From NCBI GenBank assembly GCA_905183005.1, contig CAJJDO010000016.1, positions 565,949 through 629,948 on the forward strand: a DNA stretch of 64,000 nucleotides, read 5' to 3'. Positions 23,765-35,951 of this stretch are shown here, in pieces (position 1 is the stretch's first letter; every line of letters starts with the position of its first letter). A model generated the notes under the pieces. That model searched no databases, was not told the DNA's origin, and was given only the letters and a program-made list of their open reading frames with translations. This stretch comes from Paramecium pentaurelia. Its lineage: Eukaryota > Ciliophora > Oligohymenophorea > Peniculida > Parameciidae. The position numbers and the translations under genes were made by a program.

Positions 23765-24995
23765 TTTTTTTAAATTTGCTTGAAGGGAAATAAGGAGATA
23801 ATGGATCATTCCAGGTAGCCTAAAAGCCTGAATCTTGCACAAAAAATATTTAAACTCAAAGTATAAAGTTATTTGGAAATGGAATGGAAGTGATCTTGGT
23901 TGACACACCTGGTTTTTATGATTCCGAAGAAAAGAAAAGATAGAATAACAATGAAAAGCCAGAAACTTTCCAAATGATTGAAAATTTGTCTAAGGAAATA
24001 AAATATAAACTTGATGGTAAAATTAATAAAATTTTCCAATGTATAAGTGTACAAGATAAGTTGGATGCTTAGAAGGAAAATATTATTAATATTGTCAAAA
24101 TGTTTGTAGCTGCTACAATTAGAATAGTAATAATAATAACAAAATTCAATACTACACTCAAAAGTCAATAATAAAATTTTAAAACAAGTTGGAAAGAATC
24201 CATGAATAAAAACAATTTCGAAGATATTATCTTTGTTGGTGATGAATTACAAGATGAAGAGAAAAATAAATTAGTGATCTTGTTGAAAAATCAATTGCTG
24301 ATAAAATCTATAAATATGAGGAGTTAACAAAATAATAATAAGACGAAATTAAAAAAATCTTAGAATATGAAGGCTGTTTCCCATTGAATACTAAAATCAC
24401 AGATGAGAACGGAAATTATATTCAAATTTTAGACAATGTCAATAATTTATAGAATTATAAAGTTAAAATAAGATCATTTAAACAGAACTCTAATTACATG
24501 TTAGGTTTCATAGAATTTAATTTAACTGATCCTCTAAATTTCATCTCTTTTGAACTTTTAGATCAAAATACAAATGTAATATAAAAGTTAGAAATATCTC
24601 CCAAACATATGGTTTATATAATAGATTAATAGAACTTCATTCCAGCATGTGATGTTAAAAAAGGAAACTTTATGTAAGGGTTGAACAATACAATATTAAA
24701 GGTTATTAAAATTGATTATACTAAACATTATGGTTTTTGTAGCCCTTTAACTACTGAGGGCTGCTTTTATGCCAATTCTGTCCTTGTTAGTTCTTACACA
24801 AAATAGATATCATTTTGCACTCAAGAAAGAGCTCATTTAACATTACAGCCTTTGATATTCTATCGTTCCATTTCTATGAAATACTTGAGCGAAGAAAAAA
24901 CAGAGAGTAGAGATTAATTAAAGTTAAATCCAATAATTTTACCAAATTATGTAAAATTTTTGAAATTATTTGCAGAGCCAAATTATAATGAATGA
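23707..24995 (+). CDS. P-loop GTPase fused to a Hedgehog/intein-type Hint domain
   Basis: About 421 aa. Residues 1-210 are a GTPase of the AIG1/TRAFAC kind: GQTGAGKS (12-19), VDTPGFYDS (G3) and TKFN in the G4 position. From Cys216 (EGCFPLNTKITDENG) the rest matches a Hint module: a Cys directly after Gly at the splice junction, LEISPKHMVY with His293 in the block-B position, PACDVKKGNFM, and PLTTEGCFYANSVLVSSY near the end, the typical Hog pattern. Hint domains cleave or esterify the preceding domain at the Gly-Cys bond. The frame changes once near 24239-24261; a 23-nt GTGATG...GAG segment read as an intron restores it, otherwise there is a frameshift. The 3' part is repeated downstream (see repeat). 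Confidence 0.75.
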
Positions 24996-26110
24996 ATTAT
25001 TCATATTTTATCAATCATTTCATTCATTATCACATATAACATAATATTATTTTTAGATATCCTTTATGTTCATATNTATAAGTGTACAAGATAAGTTGGA
25101 TGCTTAGAAGGAAAATATTATTAATATTGTCAAAATGTTTGTAGCTGCTACAATTAGAATAGTAATAATAATAACAAAATTCAATACTACACTCAAAAGT
25201 CAATAATAAAATTTTAAAACAAGTTGGAAAGAATCCATGAATAAAAACAATTTCGAAGATATTATCTTTGTTGGTGATGAATTACAAGATGAAGAGAAAA
25301 ATAAATTAGTGATCTTGTTGAAAAATCAATTGCTGATAAAATCTATAAATATGAGGAGTTAACAAAATAATAATAAGACGAAATTAAAAAAATCTTAGAA
25401 TATGAAGGCTGTTTCCCATTGAATACTAAAATCACAGATGAGAACGGAAATTATATTCAAATTTTAGACAATGTCAATAATTTATAGAATTATAAAGTTA
25501 AAATAAGATCATTTAAACAGAACTCTAATTACATGTTAGGTTTCATAGAATTTAATTTAACTGATCCTCTAAATTTCATCTCTTTTGAACTTTTAGATCA
25601 AAATACAAATGTAATATAAAAGTTAGAAATATCTCCCAAACATATGGTTTATATAATAGATTAATAGAACTTCATTCCAGCATGTGATGTTAAAAAAGGA
25701 AACTTTATGTAAGGGTTGAACAATACAATATTAAAGGTTATTAAAATTGATTATACTAAACATTATGGTTTTTGTAGCCCTTTAACTACTGAGGGCTGCT
25801 TTTATGCCAATTCTGTCCTTGTTAGTTCTTACACAAAATAGATATCATTTTGCACTCAAGAAAGAGCTCATTTAACATTACAGCCTTTGATATTCTATCG
25901 TTCCATTTCTATGAAATACTTGAGCGAAGAAAAAACAGAGAGTAGAGATTAATTAAAGTTAAATCCAATAATTTTACCAAATTATGTAAAATTTTTGAAA
26001 TTATTTGCAGAGCCAAATTATAATGAATGAATTATTCATATTTTATCAATCATTTCATTCATTATCACATATAACATAATATTATTTTTAGATATCCTTT
26101 ATGTTCATAT
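24042..26110 (+). repeat. Exact 1034-bp direct duplication flanking a single N
   Basis: Bases 24042-25075 recur at 25077-26110 with no difference I could see; between them is one N at 25076. The unit covers the second half of the GTPase-Hint gene plus ~80 bp downstream. The second copy starts in mid-codon and has no start of its own. Identity including the spacer, together with the N exactly at the junction, points to two overlapping contig ends joined without merging, not to a biological tandem duplication. Confidence 0.9.
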
Positions 26111-26307
26111 AACTACATTTCAATTTATTTATACAGATTAATTAATATCTTTAATAGTTTGTTTTATATAAGAAAATAATAATTTATATACTCTTGCAAT
26201 ATCAAGAGAATTCAATATTTTTATGATTCTATTTCTCATAGGTTAAATTTATATGGAAAATCTGATAAATTCTTAGATTTTAAAATTATTAGCAATAATT
26301 TATAATA
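26111..26307. other. Spacer
   Basis: AT-rich, nothing recognised. Confidence 0.5.
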
Positions 26308-27012
26308 ATGAATTGTATGAGTGACGAGTGTTAAGAGAAATTTTAATAAATACTCTAGTTAAAAGAAATATTTAGTACTCGAGAAGTATTACCATCAAAA
26401 ATACAAAAATAAAAGATGTTTGATATGAATTTCCAAATTAAGTAAATCCGTCATCAACAATAGAAGAGATTAGATCAAATAATAAATAGTTCTATTAAAT
26501 CTTAACCAAGTTAATATCAATAGGGAATAGAAAAAGAAGTATCAAAGTAGTATAACAACTTATTAATTGTTGATTAATAAAATATTTGTTTGAGTTGTGA
26601 TAAATACATTTTTGAAAAAAAAGTGATATTGTATTGCTATGATAAATATGAACACAATTATCATTCAAGTTGTTTGGCAAAAATGATGAAACAATAATTA
26701 TAATCGAAATGCATTAAATTTTAGTGTTTATGTAAAAGTTAAATTAAAAATGGATAAATAATGAAACAAAGAGCCTTTGAATTTGAAGTATATATTAATA
26801 AATTAATGGAACACTAGCTTCATTATATGAAAAATCATCTATCTGATATAAAAATATGTGCTAATAAATGTTGCAATTTTTTTTGGATTATGAACAATGC
26901 AAGTAAAAAAAGAAGTAAGTCTTAGTTTTAATCTTATTCTAATTCATATTCCCCTTCGAAAACATGTAGGATTACATATGTCAACTATTGTCCTCATTGT
27001 AGATTTTCATGA
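26308..27012 (+). CDS. Hypothetical protein with RING/IBR-like cysteine-histidine clusters
   Basis: Intronless, 234 aa. The N-terminal ~100 residues are Gln/Lys-rich and helical. From ~residue 100 the pattern CLSCDKYIFEKKVILYC...H-x3-H...C...C-L-C resembles a RING finger, and a second set near the C-terminus (CANKCCNFFWI ... CRITYVNYCPHC) resembles an IBR half-site. This spacing suggests zinc binding and possibly ubiquitin-ligase function, but neither set fits a consensus well. Convergent with the ankyrin gene, 39 bp between stops. Confidence 0.6.
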
Positions 27013-27051
27013 TAGAAGTAGTATTTAAAAAGTGAATAAAATAATTAATTT

Positions 27052-30000
27052 TCATTTAATTTGTAGTAATTATTAATTCTAATTCCATGGATTTTAGTCA
27101 TTTCTATTTTTTATATACGGATTTGCTCCATTTAACAATAATAGATCAGCAATATCATAATATCCATATGCAACTGCATAATGAAGTGCTGTATTCCCTT
27201 CTAACTATCTTTAAACTGAAAATTTACATCTTTAACATTTAATAGAACATTTTAATTGATCATATATTAAACTAATTCTTTATTTCCAGATTATGCAGCA
27301 ATCATTATTAATGGTTTTCCTATAGCATTTCTAGAATTAAGAGAAAAATTTGGATTTTATCTTAAATAATCTATTAATTCATCTAATAAATTATGTTCAA
27401 TCATTAATTATACTACAACAATTCCTGAATGTTCTTGTTTTATTGCATAATCAAATATTTATAAATTTTATAATCTTAATTATTATTTATATTTCACAGG
27501 CTAAATATAAAAAATATAAATAATACTTTATCTTTATAATATTTTGAAATAATATCTCCTTAATCACTTTCATTAGTTTTAATAATCTCATCTTCCTAAT
27601 CTATTTCAATCTCTGAAAGATTTTATAATGATTTGCTTTTTCTTCTTTTTAATTATAATTCAGATGCTTCTGGAACAAGTAAATTAGATTAATATTTAGG
27701 ATTTATTGAAATCTTTTGACTTCTTAAATTCTCATTTTAAAATCCTAATACTGATTTTCTAGCTTAAATTTTAGCATCTCTTGTTTATTTTCTAAGATTC
27801 ATCATCATTGCCTTTTTATCTAGATTTAATGGAATTTATTATTGTTATTATTGTAGATAATTATTATGTTCAAGATCAATAATATCATTATTATTTTAAT
27901 AATTACCTATTAATATATCTGAATATTTTTTATAAATCAATTATGCATTAAACTTTCTTAATAGTATATTTTTATTTTAAATATTCGGAACAAATTCATC
28001 TATATTATTTTAATATATTATTTTATCCATATCTAAAGACTCAACAGACAATAATTCATTTTTTGTATGATTATCTAATTTACTAATAATTGGACATATT
28101 TAATATAAATTATTATTTCTTGTTATTTCAAGTTAAAAATATTCTATTGGTTTAATAGCAATATCTCCTTATGAATCTGGTAAAAAATACTATGATTAAA
28201 ATTCATCATCTTTTACTTCAGTCAATATATCTATCCTATTCTATATTAATAATATTTATTTACATTCCAAATGAAATAATCTCTTTTTTGTATCTAAATT
28301 TTAAATCTTCTATTATTTCTGTATGGCTTACTTTAATATTATGATTTTAAATATAAAGTTTTCTTAAATCATGAACAGATTCAAATAAATTTAGATTTAT
28401 TTATTGTATCTTTTCAATAAGATCAAGAAATTCAGTTATTTATTAATATAAACGAAACTTATTAAGACATTTTTCAATAAACTAATTAAAATACAATTTA
28501 AATTGTTAAGAAGACTTTGAATATTTTTATTACTCTTAAAACTACGTTTAAGAAAAGTTTTCTTTCCAAATTTTAGAATATTTTCTAACTAATGACTTTG
28601 ATTCTGATTTTTCACTTTATGAATCTTTAATATTCTTTAATACTTTTTATAAAAAGATTTGCTATTTTTAAGTCCCTTATAGATGTTTCTTAAATATTTA
28701 TTTTGATTTTCTTTCATATTCCTAATAAGTTATATTAATAAATATTGATTATTTTTTTTTAGATTCTTATTTCATAATAATAGGATTTTCATCTATTAAA
28801 TCATTATGATATCTATTTATCTTTATTAAATCATCCTTATTTAATTAAGTATCTTTTGCTGAACGAAATGAAGATTAATAATAATGTTTCTCTTAATCAA
28901 AAATAGGATTGATTATATTAGTTTTAGGTACTTCTTTGGGAGATATTTAATATAGAGACACTACCCTATTAGATTTGGGTTATGTATTAATTTTAAATTC
29001 TGATGATAGTAAACTAATTGATTACTGTCTTTCTGTATTAAATGGTTATGCTTATTCATCCAAATTTTATGATTATTATCCTTTTAAATTTGTTGGAGTT
29101 GTTGAATAACTTCTATAATGAGAAGTAGTATATGCTCTTGAAGAAGTTGGAGTTGGCTTTTTGTCATTATTTATTTTATCTATACCTTTAGTGTTTAATA
29201 TATTTATTGCTCTATCACTAGTACTTTAGATTATTCTTCTAGCTATATAGAATGTGGATTTAGTTTAAGATTTAGTTTAAACTACATCTTATTTAGGGAA
29301 TTTTAATTTGAAATGATGCTTAATCATATAAATAATTTTTAATAATTACAAAATTCAACAACTCATAATAGTTCTTAAGTATAATTAAGATATTGTTAAG
29401 AAATGTACTTCTATTTTAAAGGTACTTTAATTTGATTTAGTGATTTTACTTTAAATTTACCACCATCTATATTTAAGGTTGTAGATTTAGTTAAATTATT
29501 AACTATTCCTAAAGTCTTCATTGATAAGAAATTTTAGTAAAATTTTAATTCTTCTTTTAGATCTTATTATTGATCTTCTCCTTTCAATGGTTTCATATAA
29601 ATTGATTTTGTTTTTGCAATAAAATTGGCAAAATGTTTCAATAATTTTACTGTTTTCCAGTGTCCATATAGTCTAATAAATCTATTTGAAATCTAGTAAG
29701 AATATTTAATATTGATACTTCTTTATATTTTTCAGAATTCTTTTTATGATGTAAAAATTATAACCATGATTCAAATAGAGCCTATGCTTTAAAAAAAAGA
29801 ATGCTAACTAAACTAGATTATGGAATAAAATTCTAATTATAAGGTATTTATTAAAGTTCTAATATTCTATTTATAAAGATTATTTATACTTTTCCTCTTC
29901 AGTCATTTCTTTCTTTTTATTATCCTTCTTTTTATCTTAAAAGTATGCTGGCTTTTATTTATCAAAAAATCTTCTACTTGTTATCTTATTTGAATTACTA

Positions 30001-30884
30001 TCAATCACATAATTAACTGATTCTTAAAATTATTTTAATTATCTTCCAAATTATGTAACTTTTTCTTAACATATAAATGATGGAGATATATCTAACCATA
30101 CTTATTAAAAATCTTTCATCTAATTTATCATATATTTTATTCATACTTTTTAAAAGGATTTTAAAAGATCAGCCAGTAAAGCAGATTGAATTTTTTAAAT
30201 CATTACAGAAAATGTGAAATCATTAAAGTTCTTTTGATCCTTTTAATATATAATATTATAATACTTAAGTTAGAATTCTTTCTAAATGCTTATGAAAATC
30301 ATGCATTTCTGTTTTAGATAATACTAATTCAGTATTTTCAAAAAGCAGTCTATCCTCTAGAGGTTGCTCTGGTTCAAATAATTTAGCTGTAAATATTGGT
30401 ATTTTATATGTCTCATCAAAATATTTTATTTCGATATAATTTACCTCATCTTCCTTATTTTAATGAGTGTTATTTATATCTAAAATTATTATTTCTCATT
30501 ACCAAAGCTATCAAAGAAATCAGAAAGGTCATCACCTTCATCAACTGAATCCTCTTATTATTAATCATCATAAACTGGAAATTAATGATCACCAGAAGGA
30601 GCCAATAGTCTTTCTTCTGTTTATTTCTTAATAACTTAATCTGATTCAGCAAATGTTGAAAATTAAACTGATGGAGTAACATTTCTAAAACTTGGAAATG
30701 GCCTATAATTAGATTCCTCTTCAGAATCCTCATCATCACTGAAACATTCTAAAAAGTCTTCAAAATCTTGATCTAATTATGCTCCATCATCCTATGCTAA
30801 TCCATTGAAGATATCATCAATGTCATCTAAATTTTTTAAAAGGTTGATTTGACTTGAATCTATAGAATGAGGTTATTAGTTCAT
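27052..30884 (-). CDS. Large ankyrin-repeat protein
   Basis: A long, mostly open minus-strand region of ~3.8 kb. Starts MNQQPHSIDSSQINLL with an acidic N-terminus (DDEDSEEE), then a structured part (FDETYKIPIFTAKLFEPEQP), long Ser/Gln/Asn-rich sections, and C-terminal ankyrin repeats, with NTALHYAVAYGYYDIADLLL and, before it, IMIAAQSGNKELVQYMI recognisable. Ankyrin repeats mediate protein binding. Introns near 30455-30477 (23 nt) and ~30243 (25 nt, AAG end) are needed near the start, and further ones near 29300 and 27200. I could not prove that everything belongs to a single mRNA; a split into two genes near 29.3 kb is possible. Confidence 0.65.
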
Positions 30885-32076
30885 TATATTTTTAATATTA
30901 TTGATATTTCAATTATTTTATCTCCACATTAATAATTCTTCTTACATAACTTTTATATTAACTTAATATCTTCTACTAATATTTAAATAAAGTTCTTCAT
31001 TTTTTATATCTTCTTTATAATTCTACTATTCCCTATAATTTTAAATTATTCACCTTATTATTTTTTATTAATTTTGACATTAATTTTCAATCATTTTAAA
31101 CAAAAAATGATAAAATCGTTTAAGTAAAATAAACTTAGTCAATTTCATAATGCTTTTGCTTTAAACAAATCATTAACTTAAATTTTTGGTGAATAATTTA
31201 TAGATTTAGAAAAGTAATGAAAAATGTTTTGTTTTAATATCTAATAGCTTTGAAAACAAGATTAATTAATATACCTTTTTGTAAATTAATCATAATTATA
31301 TATAGATTCTATTAAGAGTCTTTTTATACATTATTATCAAAATAAAATTATTTGTCAAAATTATAAATATGTCTTTAAAAACCTTTTAGAGAAATTATAT
31401 ATTGAATATTTTGAATTTCTAAACTTTTTAATTAAAAAATTTATATTCTCTTAGTTATTTGTTAAATTAAAATATAACAACAACGTTTAGAATAGATTTT
31501 TAATAAATTCATTTTATAAATCTTTTGGCGATAGCAATGTAGAAATCTTAAAAAAATCTTATTTTCCATACAATTAAATAAAGATCTAAATGGGATAATC
31601 TAAATATTATTTTGAATTTATTTCAAAACATAGCATTTTATCAATTAAAAAAAAATAATTCGATTTTTTTTGTATTAAAAAAATTTAATATTTAATATTA
31701 GAGCCTTAAGAAATTTTAATCAAATAAAATAATTTGTCAATTAAAAATTTAATCAGTATTTTTAGATCACGAATGTATTTAAAAATAAGTTTGACTCTTT
31801 TATGAATCAATAGATTTTTAAAGTTTAATAAATCATACATAAATAAATAATAAAAGAAGTTAGATTATAAATATAATAATCTTTTCATTTAATTTAATAA
31901 GAATTATTAAACAGTATATATTAATGGAATAGCAAATTTGTTAAATAATAATTATTATTGGATCAGATATTAAATATTCATAAATTTTTCATATTGGAGT
32001 TTTGTACTTCTAATTTTATGATCTAGCATAATGAACAAGAGTTCCACTTTGGTTTTAATTGATTTTAGACATTACT
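30885..32076. other. Long intergenic region
   Basis: About 1.2 kb, strongly AT-rich. A 37-codon frame on + (31107-31220) is the only open piece of any size; too short to call. No RNA gene recognised. One of the longest gene-free stretches of the window. Confidence 0.5.
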
Positions 32077-32788
32077 TCATCTTAAGAATTGTTAATTTTC
32101 ATGAGTTGCCTAAGATGATAATTTTATTTTACTATTATCTTTATCTATGTTATATTTTTTAGATTGCCTTTTGAATACCTTATTTCAATTATAATTCAAT
32201 TGATTTCAAATTTGAAATTTAAGCATTAGGATTATCATTTTATTCAGTTATCTGATGATCTTAATCATAATATTTATTCATATAGTGTCCTAACCAATAA
32301 CATTCTGATTATATTTCTGTTTTCATTGTTTATAGAATCAAATATAATTCGATTAAAAATTTAAAACTTTTCTGTTAAAGTAACTGATCTTGCTCATCCA
32401 TGGATTATTCCAATTTTATGAATTATTCTAACTCTTAGTTCATAAAATTTATAGATGATTCAATAAGTTCTTTTCCAAGATTATGCTCTTTATTAATTTT
32501 TCTATAATTTTCAACTAATAATTGATTATAAGATAAGAATTCCATTTTTTATATATTCATTTCCGTAACTAACTTATTTATTAGATTATCATAATTTGGT
32601 CTATTTCAAATCTTATAATACCTCTTCTTCTCAAGATATTCTAAAGGTTTTTAGCTTAGAATGTATTCAAGCTTTAGGTTTGGAGTGTTGTTTTCATTTG
32701 ATATCGTAGGCTCTTCGAATATGTTATTAGGAGGCTACTAATGTGCTTGAGGGTTTTTATTTTAAGGCTTGCCACCACCGCATCCCAT
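32077..32788 (-). CDS. Hypothetical protein with myristoylation-type start (MGCGGG)
   Basis: About 218 aa with introns of 21 nt (near 32600) and 34 nt (near 32150). If the second intron is not used, the protein is 222 aa and ends at 32099. MGC at the N-terminus fits N-myristoylation plus palmitoylation, suggesting membrane attachment. The rest is helical and Gln/Glu/Lys-rich with likely coiled coil (ELIESSINFMNQELEQFIKL type). No domain recognised. Confidence 0.6.
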
Positions 32789-33037
32789 TAATAAGTAAAA
32801 ATAAATTAATAATAAATTATTGTAAGTTAAATTATATTTAGTATGCTTTTATTTAATTAAATATCTATAATCATATCTTAAAATCTCATTTATTTTAGGA
32901 TTATTAGGAACTAGTATTATAAGAAGAATCTGAAGATGATAATGAGGACATATCATTAGATACAAACTTGATTTAGTCTTACTTTTTTTCTAAAATAATA
33001 CAATTTAATAATTAATTATGTAGATTTATTTTTTGAT
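32789..33037. other. Spacer
   Basis: AT-rich. No feature recognised. Confidence 0.4.
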
Positions 33038-33450
33038 TCATTTCTTTAGATAAATCTTACTTTCCCAATTCCAGTGTAAATTTAAATTATCAAATTAAGG
33101 ATTTTATCTTCTATAATATTTTTTTAATTTAATTTTAAGGTTCATTTTTTATTTTACCCTTTTTCTTATTTCTTTATTTATATTTTCTATTTCCCTATTT
33201 TTATTTTCTATTTCTTTTCTTAATCTATTATTTTTCAAATTCTTTTTATAAACTCTTGTTATTACCACTACTTTTGTAAATACTTTTTTTATCTTTTTTC
33301 AATACTTTTCTCATCAAAATTCAACCAATTATAATTCTTGTTAATCAATAACAAAACCATTATTTATTTTAGTGTCAAAATAATCTTTTTTAAGTTCTGG
33401 TTATAAAATAATAACATCATTTTTATTTTTACTATATAATTCTAATAATA
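33038..33450 (-). CDS. Possible coding region, Lys/Asn-rich coiled coil
   Basis: Two open pieces (LNLLLELYSKNKNDVIILQ and, after a possible 33-nt AAG-ending intron, KEIENKNREIENINKEIRKR) end at TGA 33038. No start codon could be assigned. It may be the 3' part of the cyclophilin-like gene to its right or a separate gene. The highly repetitive Glu/Lys/Asn composition suggests a coiled coil. Low certainty. Confidence 0.3.
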
Positions 33451-33453
33451 GAT

Positions 33454-34153
33454 TCAATTCATTTTTTTAGCTTTTTTTAATAAAGACAATTATAAATTGA
33501 CAATATGATAGATATCATTATGAAATAGGTATATCTCCTAAATTTTCTATGTAGTGGCTACCTTATTTTATTTAGTTTAAAAAATAAATATTCTTCTTTT
33601 TTTTAATTAAGATTTTCTATATTAGAAAATGGAGATCTTGATGATTTTAGGTGAATCTTCAAAAGCTTCATCGATACTATAAGTATCCTTTATTCTAATA
33701 TTAAAAAATGGTTTGCCTACATCATCTATATGAATTCTATTTATTTATTATAGAATTTCAAAACCCTCTTAAACTTATCCAAATAACCTATGTTTGCCAT
33801 CTCTTTAGGTAGCATTCCATATCGATATAATATAAAAATCTGATTTATTTTTAGGTAGTATGGAGTTTGATATGGATACAACTCCATATTAATTTTGTTA
33901 TAAAATACTTATTTTTATATATTCTTAATAATCGATAGATCTAATTCTAGAGATATTGGTTAATTATATATTTTTGTTGGTGGTTTTATAGTTTTTATAA
34001 AACCTAAGTAATCTTTTTAAAACATAGTAAAAAAAGAACTCCATTATAAAATTAAGATTAGCAGAGTTTTATGAAGTTTTTGGCTTATAAAGCAACTTGG
34101 TTTAGTAATTGAATTATGATATCTCATAATGAAGTTTCTAATACAATTGACAT
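33454..34153 (-). pseudogene. PPIL4-type cyclophilin, apparently broken
   Basis: The start MSIVLETSL and, further on, KNFIKLC, FGQV-EGFEIL, DGKHRLFG, NIRIKDT and DEAFEDSP match the cyclophilin domain of PPIL4-like peptidyl-prolyl isomerases. Codon 10, Gly in that family (GGA), is TGA here (34124-34126), the only stop of this code. Two further frame changes occur between residues ~38 and ~75. No intron of normal size explains all three, so I call a pseudogene; sequencing errors would be the alternative. The RRM of full-length PPIL4 is not visible downstream. Confidence 0.6.
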
Positions 34154-34205
34154 AAATAAAAATTATTATGCGTCAGATCAATTCAGATGACTCATTAAAT
34201 AAATA

Positions 34206-35454
34206 ATGAATCAAAATTTTGAAGGATCTTAAGCCGAAGTTCTACATCCTAAAACACACATGTAAATATAGGCTGTCTAACATGAAAAAATAATTTAAGG
34301 GTTTGATCATGATCCTGAGAAATTTTTGGGAGAATTTCAATTCAACTCACATTTGCTTACAAGACAGTATCTTGTTGGAGAAGGTATTAATTAAATCAAT
34401 GTAATAGGAACACAATTAAGATTATACTTTACTAAAGTTACTCCTTAAAATGTTTAAATTAAAGCATCATTAGCAATCATTCATGGATTTGGTGAACATT
34501 CAGGGAGATTTTTACATGTATATTATCCATTTAGAATAATAGTTAGCTGATTTTTATGCCAAAGCTGGATTTGAAATATATATGATTGATTTAAGAGGAT
34601 TTGGTTATTCTGGTGGTGCTAGAGGATGTGCTACATAATAATAATTACTTTTAGATGTTAAGGTTTTAATTTAATAAGTGAATCCATCATTACCATTATT
34701 TTTATATGGTCATTCTATGGGAGGATTAATAGTCTTATCATTTACATTATTAAATCCAGCTATTTAAATTGCTGGTGTTATAGCAACAAGTCCATTATTA
34801 GGATTTCCATCTGATCGTAAATTGGATTGGTTGAAACTCAATTTTGTTACTACAGCTGGTAAAAAATTAGAAGACATGGTTGTTAATAGTATGGTTAATC
34901 CAACTGCTTTAACAAAAAATAATAATCAATTAAAGCATTCATTTGGAGATAGATTAATGATACCATTTTGTGGTTTAAATATGGCAGCATCTATATTATC
35001 ATAAGTGAAAATGATGAAGAGTCATTCTCATTTATTTAATAAACCATTATTAATTTTACATGGAAAATAAGATGCTGTAACTAATTATCATGATTCTGTA
35101 TATTTCTTTGAAAACTGTAAAAGTTAAGAAAAAGCTTTAAAACTATTTGAAAATGGTTATCATGAATTATAGCATGATGAAGAATGCGATGAATTAATGA
35201 CCATTACATTAGATTGGTTATAAAGACGTTTAGATAATGCAAAAATTCTTGGAAATGTTCCTACAGTAATTAATGTACATCCTTTAAAGAGAAAATAAAA
35301 TAAAAAAATGAAATTTATTTTATTTTTCTTGATATTAGCCTATTTTATCATTTCCTTGAAGTAAATATTATAAATGATTTTTAGATATAAAAACTTAGCT
35401 TAAGGATCAAAACTCAAGAAACTAATTATCCCATTATTGTTATTTAAAAAATGA
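34206..35454 (+). CDS. Alpha/beta hydrolase, monoacylglycerol lipase-like, with C-terminal membrane anchor
   Basis: 407 aa, one 25-nt intron near 34519. Splits glycerol esters such as monoacylglycerol (family role). Signature elements: HGFGEHSGRF (oxyanion region), DLRGFGYSGG, nucleophile elbow GHSMGG, then the acid region HGKQDAVTN and the catalytic His in NGYHELQHDEE. All three of Ser, Asp and His are in place. The last ~45 residues hold a hydrophobic span (MKFILFFLILAYFIISL) flanked by Lys, which suggests tail-anchoring in ER or other membranes, not usual for soluble MGLL. Only 52 bp separate its start from the divergent cyclophilin relic. Confidence 0.9.
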
Positions 35455-35951
35455 ATAAATTAGTTTAATCGTATTATTATTTAATATCAATTTATTTATG
35501 TTAATTCATATATATATATTAATAAAATCTATTATATTAAAGTCTTATATATATCTATTTTATCAAAATAAATTACAGCATTGTGATTTTTTTCTTTGAA
35601 TTCTATAAAGATTTATTCCTCAATAATTTCTATAATTTTAATTAATTAATTTAAAACCATTCAAAATTTAATTGAACATTTAATTTATTAAACTTTAATT
35701 AATTATATCATCTTAAAAAAAAATATGAGCATGATTAGATAAAAATTAATATATCAATATCATATCTTTTAATAATTTATTAAATTTTTTATAATTTTTA
35801 TATACATCTAAATACTTAATTTATATTTATTATAATTGCCAATTATTGCACAAAAAATTTAATTAAATAATACTCATTATTATATCATTAATTAGGTAAA
35901 TCTAAAGAATTCAATTGTTAATGCAATTAAATTTTAATATTTTATTAAATA
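35455..35951. other. Intergenic, AT-rich
   Basis: About 500 bp without recognised genes, between two convergent genes. Confidence 0.5.

Noticed and set aside
23869..24168. 99-aa minus-strand frame
   Set aside because: Shadow of the GTPase domain coded on the plus strand; composition is Phe/Ile/Tyr-rich noise.
25077..26030. Second copy of the Hint-coding region as a separate gene
   Set aside because: Identical to the first, starts in mid-codon directly after an N, and has no start codon; treated as an assembly duplicate.
30470..30739. 89-aa minus-strand frame (MMMRILKRN)
   Set aside because: Alternative frame of the acidic N-terminus of the ankyrin gene, whose own frame continues on both sides.
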